From NCBI GenBank assembly GCA_023389135.1, contig JAEWEX010000517.1, positions 1-5,253 of the forward strand: a stretch of 5,253 bases of DNA, read 5' to 3'. The translations under genes and the position numbers were made by a program. The stretch comes from Pseudomonadota bacterium. Lineage in GTDB: Bacteria > Pseudomonadota > Alphaproteobacteria > Rhizobiales > Methylopilaceae. Below, one piece after another: positions 1-5,253 of the stretch. The notes beneath the pieces were generated by a model. The model did not search any database and was not told where the DNA came from. It saw nothing but the letters and a program-made list of their open reading frames with translations. The first letter of the stretch is position 1. Each line of letters opens with the position of its first letter.

Positions 1-331
1 CGTGGAGGACGAGCTGCAAGCCCGCGGCGCGATCACGCCGGACCGCCGGCGGGCGGCCTTCGTGGCGGCGCTGTCGCTGATGTGGCCGGACGGGCATGAG
101 GAGGCCATCGAGGGGGCGGTCGAGGGCACGCTGGTCTGGCCGCCGCGCGGCACCGCGGGCTTCGGCTACGACCCGGTGTTCCTGCCCGACGGGCACGAGC
201 GCACCTTCGGCGAGATGCCGGCCGAGGAAAAGCACGGCGTCGACTGGCGGGCCGGCGGCTCCGGCCTGTCGCACCGCGCCCGCGCCTTCGTGGAACTCGC
301 CGCCCGCTGCCTCGGCGCGCCGAAGGGCTAG
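1..331 (+). CDS. rdgB: RdgB/HAM1 family non-canonical purine NTP pyrophosphatase, 3' part (5' end outside window)
   Basis: The visible 109 residues are the C-terminal half of an RdgB/HAM1/ITPase protein, a cytosolic enzyme that hydrolyses dITP, ITP and XTP to monophosphate and pyrophosphate and so keeps deaminated purines out of DNA and RNA. Seen directly: a VWPPRG segment at visible residues 45-50, the family signature GFGYDPVF at 53-60, the LPDG turn that follows, an EEKHG segment at 75-79, and the nucleobase-contacting SHRARAF motif at 90-96, then a normal short C-terminal tail and a TAG stop at 329-331. The family is about 200 residues long, so roughly the first 95-100 residues, including the N-terminal TGN-x-x-K nucleotide-binding motif, lie upstream of the window. 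There is no frameshift in the visible part. hemW follows on the same strand after 126 bases; rdgB-hemW is a common alphaproteobacterial order, often behind rph. Confidence 0.96.
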   Translation, partial: VEDELQARGAITPDRRRAAFVAALSLMWPDGHEEAIEGAVEGTLVWPPRGTAGFGYDPVFLPDGHERTFGEMPAEEKHGVDWRAGGSGLSHRARAFVELAARCLGAPKG

Positions 332-351
332 GCCGGTGGATGCGGCAGCGG

Positions 352-448
352 CCCCTCACCCTCACCCTCTCCCCGCAGGCGGGGCGAGGGGACGGCTGGC
401 GATGGCGCGCCCTCCTCTTGCGTGCGGGGAGAGGGCAGGGCTGAGGGG
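352..448. repeat. GC-rich interrupted inverted repeat between rdgB and hemW
   Basis: Two 26-base arms, 352-377 and 423-448, are reverse complements at 22 of 26 positions, with the interior 378-422 between them. The arms centre on CCCTCTCCCCGCA and its complement TGCGGGGAGAGGG. The left arm can also fold on its own: 365-376 pairs with 379-390 at 11 of 12 positions around a two-base turn. From memory, sequences of this CCCTCTCCCCGC/GCGGGGAGAGGG type are dispersed, high-copy intergenic repeats in alphaproteobacterial and other proteobacterial genomes; that assignment is recall, not a search. The repeat fills nearly all of the rdgB-hemW gap (332-457). It could act as an attenuator or mRNA-stabilising hairpin after rdgB. 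It lacks a following T-run, so it is not a classical intrinsic terminator. Confidence 0.8.
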
Positions 449-451
449 GAG
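446..451 (+). promoter_or_regulatory. Ribosome binding site of hemW, contributed by the intergenic repeat
   Basis: The purine run GAGGGGGAG spans 443-451 and ends in GGGGAG at 446-451, six bases before the TTG at 458-460. This spacing selects the TTG start of hemW. Most of the run (443-448) is the outer end of the right arm of the intergenic inverted repeat. Pairing of that arm with 352-377 would therefore sequester the site. Confidence 0.65.
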
Positions 452-457
452 CGTGTC

Positions 458-1603
458 TTGACCGCGGGCTTCGGCATCTACGTCCACTGGCCGTTCTGCG
501 CGGCCAAGTGCCCGTATTGCGACTTCAACAGCCATGTGCGCCACACCGCGCCCGACCAGCTCGACTACGCTGCCGCCTATCGCGCCGAGATCGCCCACAT
601 GGCGGCGCTGGCGCCGGGACGGGTGGTGGATTCCATCTTCTTCGGCGGCGGCACGCCCTCGCTGATGGAGCCGGCCACCACGGAGGCGATCCTGTCCGCC
701 ATCGCCGATGGCTGGCAACTCGCGCCGGGCGTCGAGATCACGCTGGAGGCCAATCCGACCTCGGTCGAGGCCGACCGGTTCCGCGGCTACCGCGCGGCCG
801 GCGTCAACCGCGTGTCGCTGGGGGTGCAGTCGCTGCATGACGACCAGCTCAAGGCGCTCGGCCGCCTCCACACCGCGGCGGAGGCCATGGCGGCGCTGGA
901 CGTCGCCGAGGCGATCTTCCCGCGGGTCTCGTTCGACCTGATCTACGCCCGGCCGCACCAGACGCCGGCGGACTGGGCGCAGGAGCTGGCGCGCGGTCTC
1001 GCCCGCGGCACCGAGCACCTGTCGCTCTACCAGCTCACCATCGAGGAGGGCACGCCGTTCCATGCCCTCCACAAGGCGGGCAAGCTCAAGGTCCCCGACG
1101 AGGACACGTCGCGCTCATTGTGGGACGTCACCCAGGACATGACCGGGGCCGCGGGCCTGCCGGCCTACGAGATATCCAACCACGCCCGCCCGGGCGCCGA
1201 GAGCCGGCACAACCTGATCTACTGGCGCTCCGGCGAATGGGCCGGCATCGGGCCCGGCGCCCATGGCCGGCTCGACCTCGCCGACGGCCGCCATGCCACC
1301 TCCACCGAGAAGGCGCCGGAACGCTGGCGCGCGCGCGTCGCCCAGTTCGGCCACGGCCTCACCGTGGACGACGTGCTGGATACGGTGGAGATATCCGACG
1401 AGTATCTGGTGATGGGGCTGAGGCTCGCCGAAGGCGTCGACCTGGCGCGCTTCCGTGCGCTTTCCGGAACCGACCTGGATCCCGCGCGGGTGGCCTCGCT
1501 CAAGGCCGAGGGGCTGATCGAGACCTGCGGTGCGGACCGGCTGCGCGTGACGCCCTCCGGCTTCCCCGTGCTCGACGCCGTGGTGGCGGACCTCGCCGCA
1601 TGA
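458..1603 (+). CDS. hemW: HemW, radical-SAM heme chaperone (HemN-like, not coproporphyrinogen dehydrogenase)
   Basis: The 381-residue product matches the HemW family length (E. coli about 378). The radical-SAM cluster motif CxxxCxxC is C14, C18, C21 and is followed by D22-F23. The CxF form marks HemW, whereas true oxygen-independent coproporphyrinogen dehydrogenase HemN has CxC at this place. Further landmarks are GGGTPS at 63-68 (SAM binding), TLEANP at 95-100, GVQS at 122-125, FDLIYARP at 159-166, YEISNHA at 237-243, the HNxxYW motif at 251-256 implicated in heme binding, and GIGPGAHG at 263-270. A HemN C-terminal domain follows from about residue 300. HemW binds heme and a 4Fe-4S cluster and is thought to pass heme to membrane cytochromes. 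TTG458 is chosen because it gives the usual short MTAGFGIYVHWPFC N-terminus and has a well-placed ribosome binding site. GTG422 is in frame but would translate the repeat. The stop overlaps the next start as ATGA. Confidence 0.96.
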   Translation: MTAGFGIYVHWPFCAAKCPYCDFNSHVRHTAPDQLDYAAAYRAEIAHMAALAPGRVVDSIFFGGGTPSLMEPATTEAILSAIADGWQLAPGVEITLEANPTSVEADRFRGYRAAGVNRVSLGVQSLHDDQLKALGRLHTAAEAMAALDVAEAIFPRVSFDLIYARPHQTPADWAQELARGLARGTEHLSLYQLTIEEGTPFHALHKAGKLKVPDEDTSRSLWDVTQDMTGAAGLPAYEISNHARPGAESRHNLIYWRSGEWAGIGPGAHGRLDLADGRHATSTEKAPERWRARVAQFGHGLTVDDVLDTVEISDEYLVMGLRLAEGVDLARFRALSGTDLDPARVASLKAEGLIETCGADRLRVTPSGFPVLDAVVADLAA

Positions 1604-2094
1604 TCGCGATCCGCGACGCCGCGGCGGACGACCTGCCGGCGATCCTCGCGATCTACAACGACGCCGTGCTCAACACGACCGCCATCTGGAACGACACCCC
1701 CGCCGATCTGGCCGGCCGCCGCGCCTGGTTCGATGCGCGCCGGGCGGCCGGCTTTCCGGTGATCGTCGCCGTACGCGGCCCCGCCGTCCTCGGCTATGCC
1801 TCCTTCGGCGATTTCCGGCCTTTCGAGGGCTACCGGCCGACCGTGGAGCACTCGGTCTATGTGGCGCCGGACGCGCGCGGGCAGGGCGTCGGCCGCGCGC
1901 TGGTCGAGGCGCTGCTGCCGCGCGCCCGCGCCATGGGCAAGCGCGTCATGATCGGCGGGCTCGACGCGGCCAACGCCGCCTCGCTGGCGCTGCACCGGAA
2001 GCTCGGCTTCCGCGAGGTCGGCCGCCTGCCGGGCGTCGGCGAGAAGTTCGGCCGCCGGCTTGACCTCGTCCTGGTCCAGCGCGATCTGGAGTGA
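1600..2094 (+). CDS. mnaT: GNAT N-acetyltransferase, MnaT/phosphinothricin acetyltransferase type
   Basis: This complete 164-residue GNAT protein transfers acetyl from acetyl-CoA to an amine. Seen: the N-terminal IRDAAADDLPAILAIYNDAV helix typical of the family (residues 4-23), NTTAIWNDTP (25-34), GYASFGDFRPFEGYRPTVEHSVYV (65-88), the acetyl-CoA pyrophosphate loop RGQGVG at 93-98 (R-x-x-G-x-G), ANAASLALHRKLGF (124-137), and a C-terminal GEKFGRRLDLVLVQ strand. E83 in TVEHSVYV corresponds to the conserved glutamate proposed as general base. The pattern closely resembles E. coli MnaT (YncA), which acetylates L-methionine sulfone and sulfoximine and related amino acids, and the Pat/Bar proteins acting on phosphinothricin. 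Which amine is the natural substrate cannot be read from the sequence. The ATG overlaps the hemW stop by four bases (ATGA), so translational coupling and shared transcription with hemW are expected. I see no signal peptide, so it should be cytosolic. Confidence 0.9.
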   Translation: MIAIRDAAADDLPAILAIYNDAVLNTTAIWNDTPADLAGRRAWFDARRAAGFPVIVAVRGPAVLGYASFGDFRPFEGYRPTVEHSVYVAPDARGQGVGRALVEALLPRARAMGKRVMIGGLDAANAASLALHRKLGFREVGRLPGVGEKFGRRLDLVLVQRDLE

Positions 2095-2121
2095 CGCGCC
2101 GGTCCGCCCGGGTCGGACGGA
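2095..2121. terminator. Possible short hairpin in the 27-bp gap between convergent mnaT and ileS
   Basis: The gap between the two stop codons contains GTCCG at 2102-2106 and CGGAC at 2114-2118, a 5-bp stem with a 7-base loop centred on CCCGGG. It is symmetric and could serve both strands. The stem is short and no T-run follows on either strand, so a role as a bidirectional terminator is only suggested by position. Confidence 0.25.
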
Positions 2122-5100
2122 CTACGACCTCGCCGCCTGCCATTCGCGCATGGCCTGCGCGTCGCGCGGGGTGATGTCGGGGAACTCCGGGTCGGCGCCG
2201 ACCTGCGGCGTGATCTTCCAGGAGCGGGCGCATTTGCGCCCCTCGGCGCGGACGGGCACCACGGCCACGCCCTTGACCTCCGGCAGCCGGAACGCGCCGT
2301 CCGGACCCTCGCCGGCGACCAGCGTCGCGTCCGAGGTGATGAGCGCCTCGGCGAGGTCGATGCCCTCCAGCGCCGCCGCGAGGTCGGGATCGGAGACATG
2401 CACCGCGGGCGCCGCCTCCAGGCTCGAGCCCATGCGCTTGGCGGCGCGCTCGATTTCCAGCGCGCCGGTGACGACGCGGCGCACCCGGCGCACCTTCTCC
2501 CACTTCGCCGCCAGGGCGTCGTCGCGCCAGCCGGCGGGGATCTCGGGGAACAGCTCGGCATGCACCGTGCCGTCGCCGGACGGGCGGCGGTCGAGCCAGG
2601 CCTCCTCCGCCGTGAACGGCAGGATCGGCGCGAGCCACCGCACCACCGCGTCGAACACCCGGTCCACCACCGTCAGCGCCGCCCGGCGGCGCACGCTGGA
2701 GATCGGGTCGCAGTACAGCGCGTCCTTGCGCACGTCGAAGTAGAACGCCGACAGGTCCGACGTCATGAAGGTGATCAGCGTCGCGAAGATGCGCTTGTAG
2801 TCATAGGCGTCGTAGCCCGCGCGCACCGCCTCGCCGACCTCCGCCAGCCGGTGGAGCATGTAGCGCTCCAGCTCCGGCATGTCGGCCGCCGCCACGTCGT
2901 CCTGCGGCCGGTGGTGGGCCAGCGTGCCCAGCATCCAGCGGATGGTGTTGCGCAGCTTGCGGTAGGTGTCGACCGTGGTCTTCAGGATCTCCGGGCCGAT
3001 GCGCAGATCGTCGGCATAGTCGGAGGCCGCGACCCACAGCCTCAGGATGTCGGCGCCGGATTTCGCGATGACATCCTGAGGCGTCACGGTGTTGCCCAGC
3101 GACTTGGACATCTTGCGGCCGTGCTCGTCCAGCACGAAGCCGTGGGTCAGCACGCTGTCATAGGGCGCGCGGCCGTTGACGCCGCAGCTTTCCAGCAGCG
3201 AGGAGTGGAACCAGCCGCGGTGCTGGTCGGAACCCTCCAGATACATGTCCGCCGGCCATTTCAGGTCGGGCCGCGCGCGCAGCACGAACTCGTGCGTCGA
3301 GCCGGACTCGAACCAAACGTCCAGGATGTCGTCGACCTTCTGCCAGTTGGCGCCGGCATGGCCGCCCAGGAAGCGCTCGCGCGCGCCCTCGCGGTACCAC
3401 GCGTCGGCGCCCTCCGCGGTGAAGGCCTCCATGATGCGGGCGTTGACCGCCTCGTCCTTCAGCACCTCGCCGGTGTCGGGGTCGACGAACACCGCGATGG
3501 GCACGCCCCAGGCGCGCTGGCGCGAGATCACCCAGTCCGGCCGCGCCTCGATCATGCCGCGCAGCCGGTTCTGGCCCTGCGGCGGATAGAAGGTGGTCTC
3601 GGCGATGGCCCCGAGCGCGCGCGCGCGCAGCGTGTCGCCCGCGCCCTCGATCGCCTTGTCCATGGCGATGAACCATTGCGGCGTGTTGCGGAAGATGACG
3701 GGCTTCTTGGAGCGCCAGGAATGCGGGTACTGGTGCTTCAGCCGCCCGCGCGCCAGCAGCGTGCCCGCCTCCGCGAGCGCGTCCATGACGGCCTTGTTGG
3801 CGTCGCCCTTCTCGCCCGCCTCGGTGATGACCTGCCGGCCCTCGAAGCCCGGCGCGTCCTTCGTGAAGCGGCCGTCGGCGTCGACGGTGTAGGGGATGTC
3901 GGTGACGATGCCGCGCGCCTCCAGCTCGCGCTTCATCTTCATCCAGATGTCGTAGTCCTCGCGGCCATGGCCCGGCGCGGTGTGGACGAAGCCGGTGCCG
4001 GCGTCGTCGGTGACGTGGTCGCCGTCGAGCAGGGGAACGAGGAAGTCGTAGCCGCGGCCGTGCAGGGGATGGCGGCAGACAAGCGTGGCCAGTTCGGCCG
4101 CCGTCACGGCGCGCTCGCGGATTCCGGCGGCCTTTGCCTGGCTGAACACCGCCTCGGCGAGCGAATCCGCAACGATCACGAACTCGCCGTCCCGCCATCC
4201 GGGCGAGCGTGCTCCATGGTCCTCCCCACCATGAGGGCCGGCGGGGCCGCCATCGGCCGCCGGCGCCGTGAGGCGATAGAGCCCGTAGGGGATGCGCGAG
4301 GAAAACGAGATCGCCCGGTTGCCGGGGATGGTCCAGGGCGTGGTGGTCCAGATCACGACGGAAGCGCCATCCAGACCGCTGTCATCCCGGACGCCGGAGG
4401 CGATCCGGGATCCAGGACCACCGTCCTGTCCCGCAACGTCCGTGGTCCTGGATCCCGGCTCTGCGCTGCGCTCCGGCCGGGATGACGGCGAGGCGGCGAT
4501 GACCGGAAACTTCACCCACACCGTGTCGGAGGTGTAGTCCTCGTACTCCACCTCCGCCTCGGCCAGCGCGGTCTTCTCCACCACGGACCACATCACCGGC
4601 TTGGAGCCGCGGTAGAGCTGGCCGGACAGCGCGAACTTCATCACCTCGCCGGCGATCACGGCCTCCGAGCGGAAGTCCATGGTGGCGTAGCGGTCGCGCC
4701 AGTCGCCGGTGACGCCGAGGCGCTGAAACTCCTCCGACTGGACGCCGATCCAGTGGTCGGCATAGGCGCGGCAGTCGCGGCGGATGTCGAGCACCGGCAC
4801 CTCGTCCTTGGTGCGTCCCTCCGCGCGGTACTGCTCCTCGACCTTCCATTCGATGGGCAGGCCGTGGCAGTCCCAGCCCGGCACGTAGTTGGCGTCGAAC
4901 CCCGACATCTGCTTGGAGCGGGTGACGATGTCCTTTAGGATCTTGTTGAGCGCGTGGCCGATATGCAGGTGCCCGTTGGCGTAGGGCGGCCCGTCATGCA
5001 GCACGAAGGCCTCGCGCCCCTTCGCCTCGCGGCGCAGCCGCTGGTAGAGGCCGATGCGCTCCCAGCGCCACAGCAGCTGCGGCTCGCGCTCCGGCAGGCC

Positions 5101-5181
5101 GGCGCGCATGGGGAACGCGGTCTTCGGCAGGAACAGGGTCTCGGAATAGTCGCGCGTGGGCGCAGAGGCGGTGTCGGTCAT
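2122..5181 (-). CDS. ileS: Isoleucyl-tRNA synthetase, complete, with an in-frame palindromic-repeat insertion in the editing domain
   Basis: This class Ia synthetase of 1019 residues charges tRNA-Ile in the cytosol. The ATG at 5181-5179 gives the usual alphaproteobacterial start, [20 protein letters not shown]. In order: the [11 protein letters not shown] signature with HIGH at 73-76; the CP1 editing domain from about 180 to 420, with the Thr-rich [11 protein letters not shown] motif at 278-288 and [16 protein letters not shown] at 395-410 (H400 and D409 match the E. coli editing residues H333 and D342); [15 protein letters not shown] at 548-562; [10 protein letters not shown] at 621-630; [17 protein letters not shown] at 647-663; KMSKS at 690-694; and the anticodon-binding region from about 740. 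The protein is longer than E. coli IleRS (938). Part of the excess is residues 233-267, encoded by a palindromic repeat, and about 20 extra residues near 308-330. At the C-terminus only C984 remains of the four zinc-ligand cysteines known from E. coli. All catalytic motifs are intact, so the gene should be functional. A weak GGAAG lies just upstream of the ATG. Confidence 0.98.
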   Translation of the reverse strand: MTDTASAPTRDYSETLFLPKTAFPMRAGLPEREPQLLWRWERIGLYQRLRREAKGREAFVLHDGPPYANGHLHIGHALNKILKDIVTRSKQMSGFDANYVPGWDCHGLPIEWKVEEQYRAEGRTKDEVPVLDIRRDCRAYADHWIGVQSEEFQRLGVTGDWRDRYATMDFRSEAVIAGEVMKFALSGQLYRGSKPVMWSVVEKTALAEAEVEYEDYTSDTVWVKFPVIAASPSSRPERSAEPGSRTTDVAGQDGGPGSRIASGVRDDSGLDGASVVIWTTTPWTIPGNRAISFSSRIPYGLYRLTAPAADGGPAGPHGGEDHGARSPGWRDGEFVIVADSLAEAVFSQAKAAGIRERAVTAAELATLVCRHPLHGRGYDFLVPLLDGDHVTDDAGTGFVHTAPGHGREDYDIWMKMKRELEARGIVTDIPYTVDADGRFTKDAPGFEGRQVITEAGEKGDANKAVMDALAEAGTLLARGRLKHQYPHSWRSKKPVIFRNTPQWFIAMDKAIEGAGDTLRARALGAIAETTFYPPQGQNRLRGMIEARPDWVISRQRAWGVPIAVFVDPDTGEVLKDEAVNARIMEAFTAEGADAWYREGARERFLGGHAGANWQKVDDILDVWFESGSTHEFVLRARPDLKWPADMYLEGSDQHRGWFHSSLLESCGVNGRAPYDSVLTHGFVLDEHGRKMSKSLGNTVTPQDVIAKSGADILRLWVAASDYADDLRIGPEILKTTVDTYRKLRNTIRWMLGTLAHHRPQDDVAAADMPELERYMLHRLAEVGEAVRAGYDAYDYKRIFATLITFMTSDLSAFYFDVRKDALYCDPISSVRRRAALTVVDRVFDAVVRWLAPILPFTAEEAWLDRRPSGDGTVHAELFPEIPAGWRDDALAAKWEKVRRVRRVVTGALEIERAAKRMGSSLEAAPAVHVSDPDLAAALEGIDLAEALITSDATLVAGEGPDGAFRLPEVKGVAVVPVRAEGRKCARSWKITPQVGADPEFPDITPRDAQAMREWQAARS
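4192..4260. repeat. Second extra segment in ileS with a small dyad, possible eroded REP-like insert
   Basis: This stretch encodes roughly residues 308-330 of IleRS, a Gly/Pro/His-rich run ([19 protein letters not shown] at 311-329). Ordinary IleRS proteins have only a short turn here, between the strand YGLYRL and the strand FVIVADSL. Within it CATGGT (4215-4220) and ACCATG (4228-4233) form a 6-bp stem with a 7-base loop, extendable past one bulged C by CTC/GAG. GGCCGCC is directly repeated at 4245-4251 and 4255-4261. The coding-strand string CCTCATGGTGGGGAG recalls a dispersed alphaproteobacterial repeat that begins CCTCATGGTGAGGAG. This is recall, and the arm is degenerate. Boundaries are approximate. 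It could equally be a loop grown by slippage in GC-rich DNA. Confidence 0.4.
4381..4486. repeat. 106-bp palindromic element inside ileS, translated in frame (RPE-like)
   Basis: The ends are perfect 10-bp inverted repeats, GTCATCCCGG (4381-4390) and CCGGGATGAC (4477-4486). Going inward, CCGGAG (4394-4399) pairs with CTCCGG (4471-4476), and CCGGGATCCAGGACCAC (4405-4421) pairs perfectly with GTGGTCCTGGATCCCGG (4442-4458). That makes 33 paired positions around a 20-base loop, with a few unpaired bases on each side. On the ileS strand it encodes residues 233-267 plus the last base of codon 232. The peptide starts [15 protein letters not shown] and ends with GVRDD. PGSR occurs twice (242-245 and 256-259) because both arms carry GGATCC in the same phase. 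Two of the three frames of the element are open in this orientation; the third ends in TGA next to the terminal repeat. The GTCATCCCGG...GGATCCAGG pattern resembles, from memory, a dispersed intergenic repeat of alphaproteobacteria and is comparable in behaviour to Rickettsia palindromic elements. Confidence 0.92.
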
Positions 5182-5253
5182 GGCTTCCGGACGGAATGGC
5201 TGGCGTGGTCGGATCGTGAGGCGCGCGTGGATCCCGGCCCCTCAGCGAGAGAC
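5182..5253 (-). other. ileS leader region, no clear promoter
   Basis: These 72 bases upstream of the ileS ATG contain no convincing -35/-10 pair on the minus strand, no gene and no riboswitch or T-box-like structure that I can see. The bases next to the ATG read CCGGAAGCC, a weak and rather close ribosome binding site. At 5228-5238 the string TGGATCCCGGC is identical to 4449-4459 in the palindromic element within ileS, hinting at another repeat copy that is cut by the window edge. The promoter probably lies further upstream, outside the window. Confidence 0.4.

Noticed and set aside
352..448. CRISPR array or tRNA in the rdgB-hemW gap
   Set aside because: There are only two inverted arms, no regularly spaced direct repeats and no cloverleaf. 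The gap is a single inverted repeat.
422..457. GTG at 422 as the hemW start, 12 codons upstream of TTG458
   Set aside because: It would translate the arm of the intergenic repeat into an extra MRGEGRAEGERV that the family lacks, and it has no ribosome binding site at a proper distance.
458..1603. Annotation as oxygen-independent coproporphyrinogen III dehydrogenase (HemN)
   Set aside because: The cluster motif ends in CxF rather than CxC, and the length and the HNxxYW motif fit HemW.
2398..4485. Long open frame on the plus strand opposite ileS (695 codons)
   Set aside because: It lies wholly antisense to a clear full-length ileS, its translation is Arg/Ala/Val/His-rich without a recognisable domain, and such shadows are expected in GC-rich genes with few stop codons.
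4381..4486. The palindrome as an intrinsic terminator, or as a sign that ileS is broken
   Set aside because: It lies within an uninterrupted ileS frame with all catalytic motifs intact on both sides, and no T-run follows. The frame is preserved rather than disrupted.
4382..4849. Alternate minus-strand frame through the palindromic element containing [14 protein letters not shown]
   Set aside because: It is the other phase of the ileS strand. The peptide is the usual by-product of reading this repeat family and the rest is a shadow of ileS.

Overview
The window looks like core chromosome of a high-GC alphaproteobacterium, most likely in the Hyphomicrobiales (Rhizobiales). This rests on strong G/C use at third codon positions, the rdgB-hemW gene order, the alphaproteobacterial style of the RdgB, HemW and IleRS proteins, and palindromic repeats of types I recall as common in that class. 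No genus can be named from the sequence alone.

Layout. Bases 1-331 (+) hold the 3' part of rdgB (non-canonical purine NTP pyrophosphatase), whose start lies outside the window. Bases 332-457 form a short intergenic stretch occupied almost entirely by a GC-rich inverted repeat. Its right arm runs straight into the ribosome binding site of hemW (458-1603, +, TTG start), a radical-SAM protein of the heme chaperone type. hemW overlaps by ATGA with a GNAT acetyltransferase resembling MnaT/phosphinothricin acetyltransferase (1600-2094, +). Only 27 bases separate that stop codon from the stop codon of the convergent ileS (5181-2122, -), which encodes a complete isoleucyl-tRNA synthetase. The last 72 bases are the ileS leader.

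The four genes are housekeeping functions: nucleotide-pool sanitation, heme handling, amino-acid analogue detoxification and tRNA charging. rdgB, hemW and mnaT probably form one transcription unit, with hemW and mnaT translationally coupled. ileS is independent and transcribed towards them.

The notable feature is inside ileS. A 106-bp palindromic element (4381-4486) with perfect 10-bp ends and a perfect 17-bp inner dyad sits in the coding sequence and is translated in frame. It adds about 35 hydrophilic residues to the CP1 editing domain, just before the conserved WTTTPW motif. This is the same kind of event as the Rickettsia palindromic elements found inside protein genes, here in an essential, otherwise intact synthetase. 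A second extra segment in the same domain (about 4192-4260) carries a smaller dyad and may be the eroded trace of another repeat. Together with the intergenic repeat upstream of hemW, repeats have shaped both coding and regulatory sequence in this short region.
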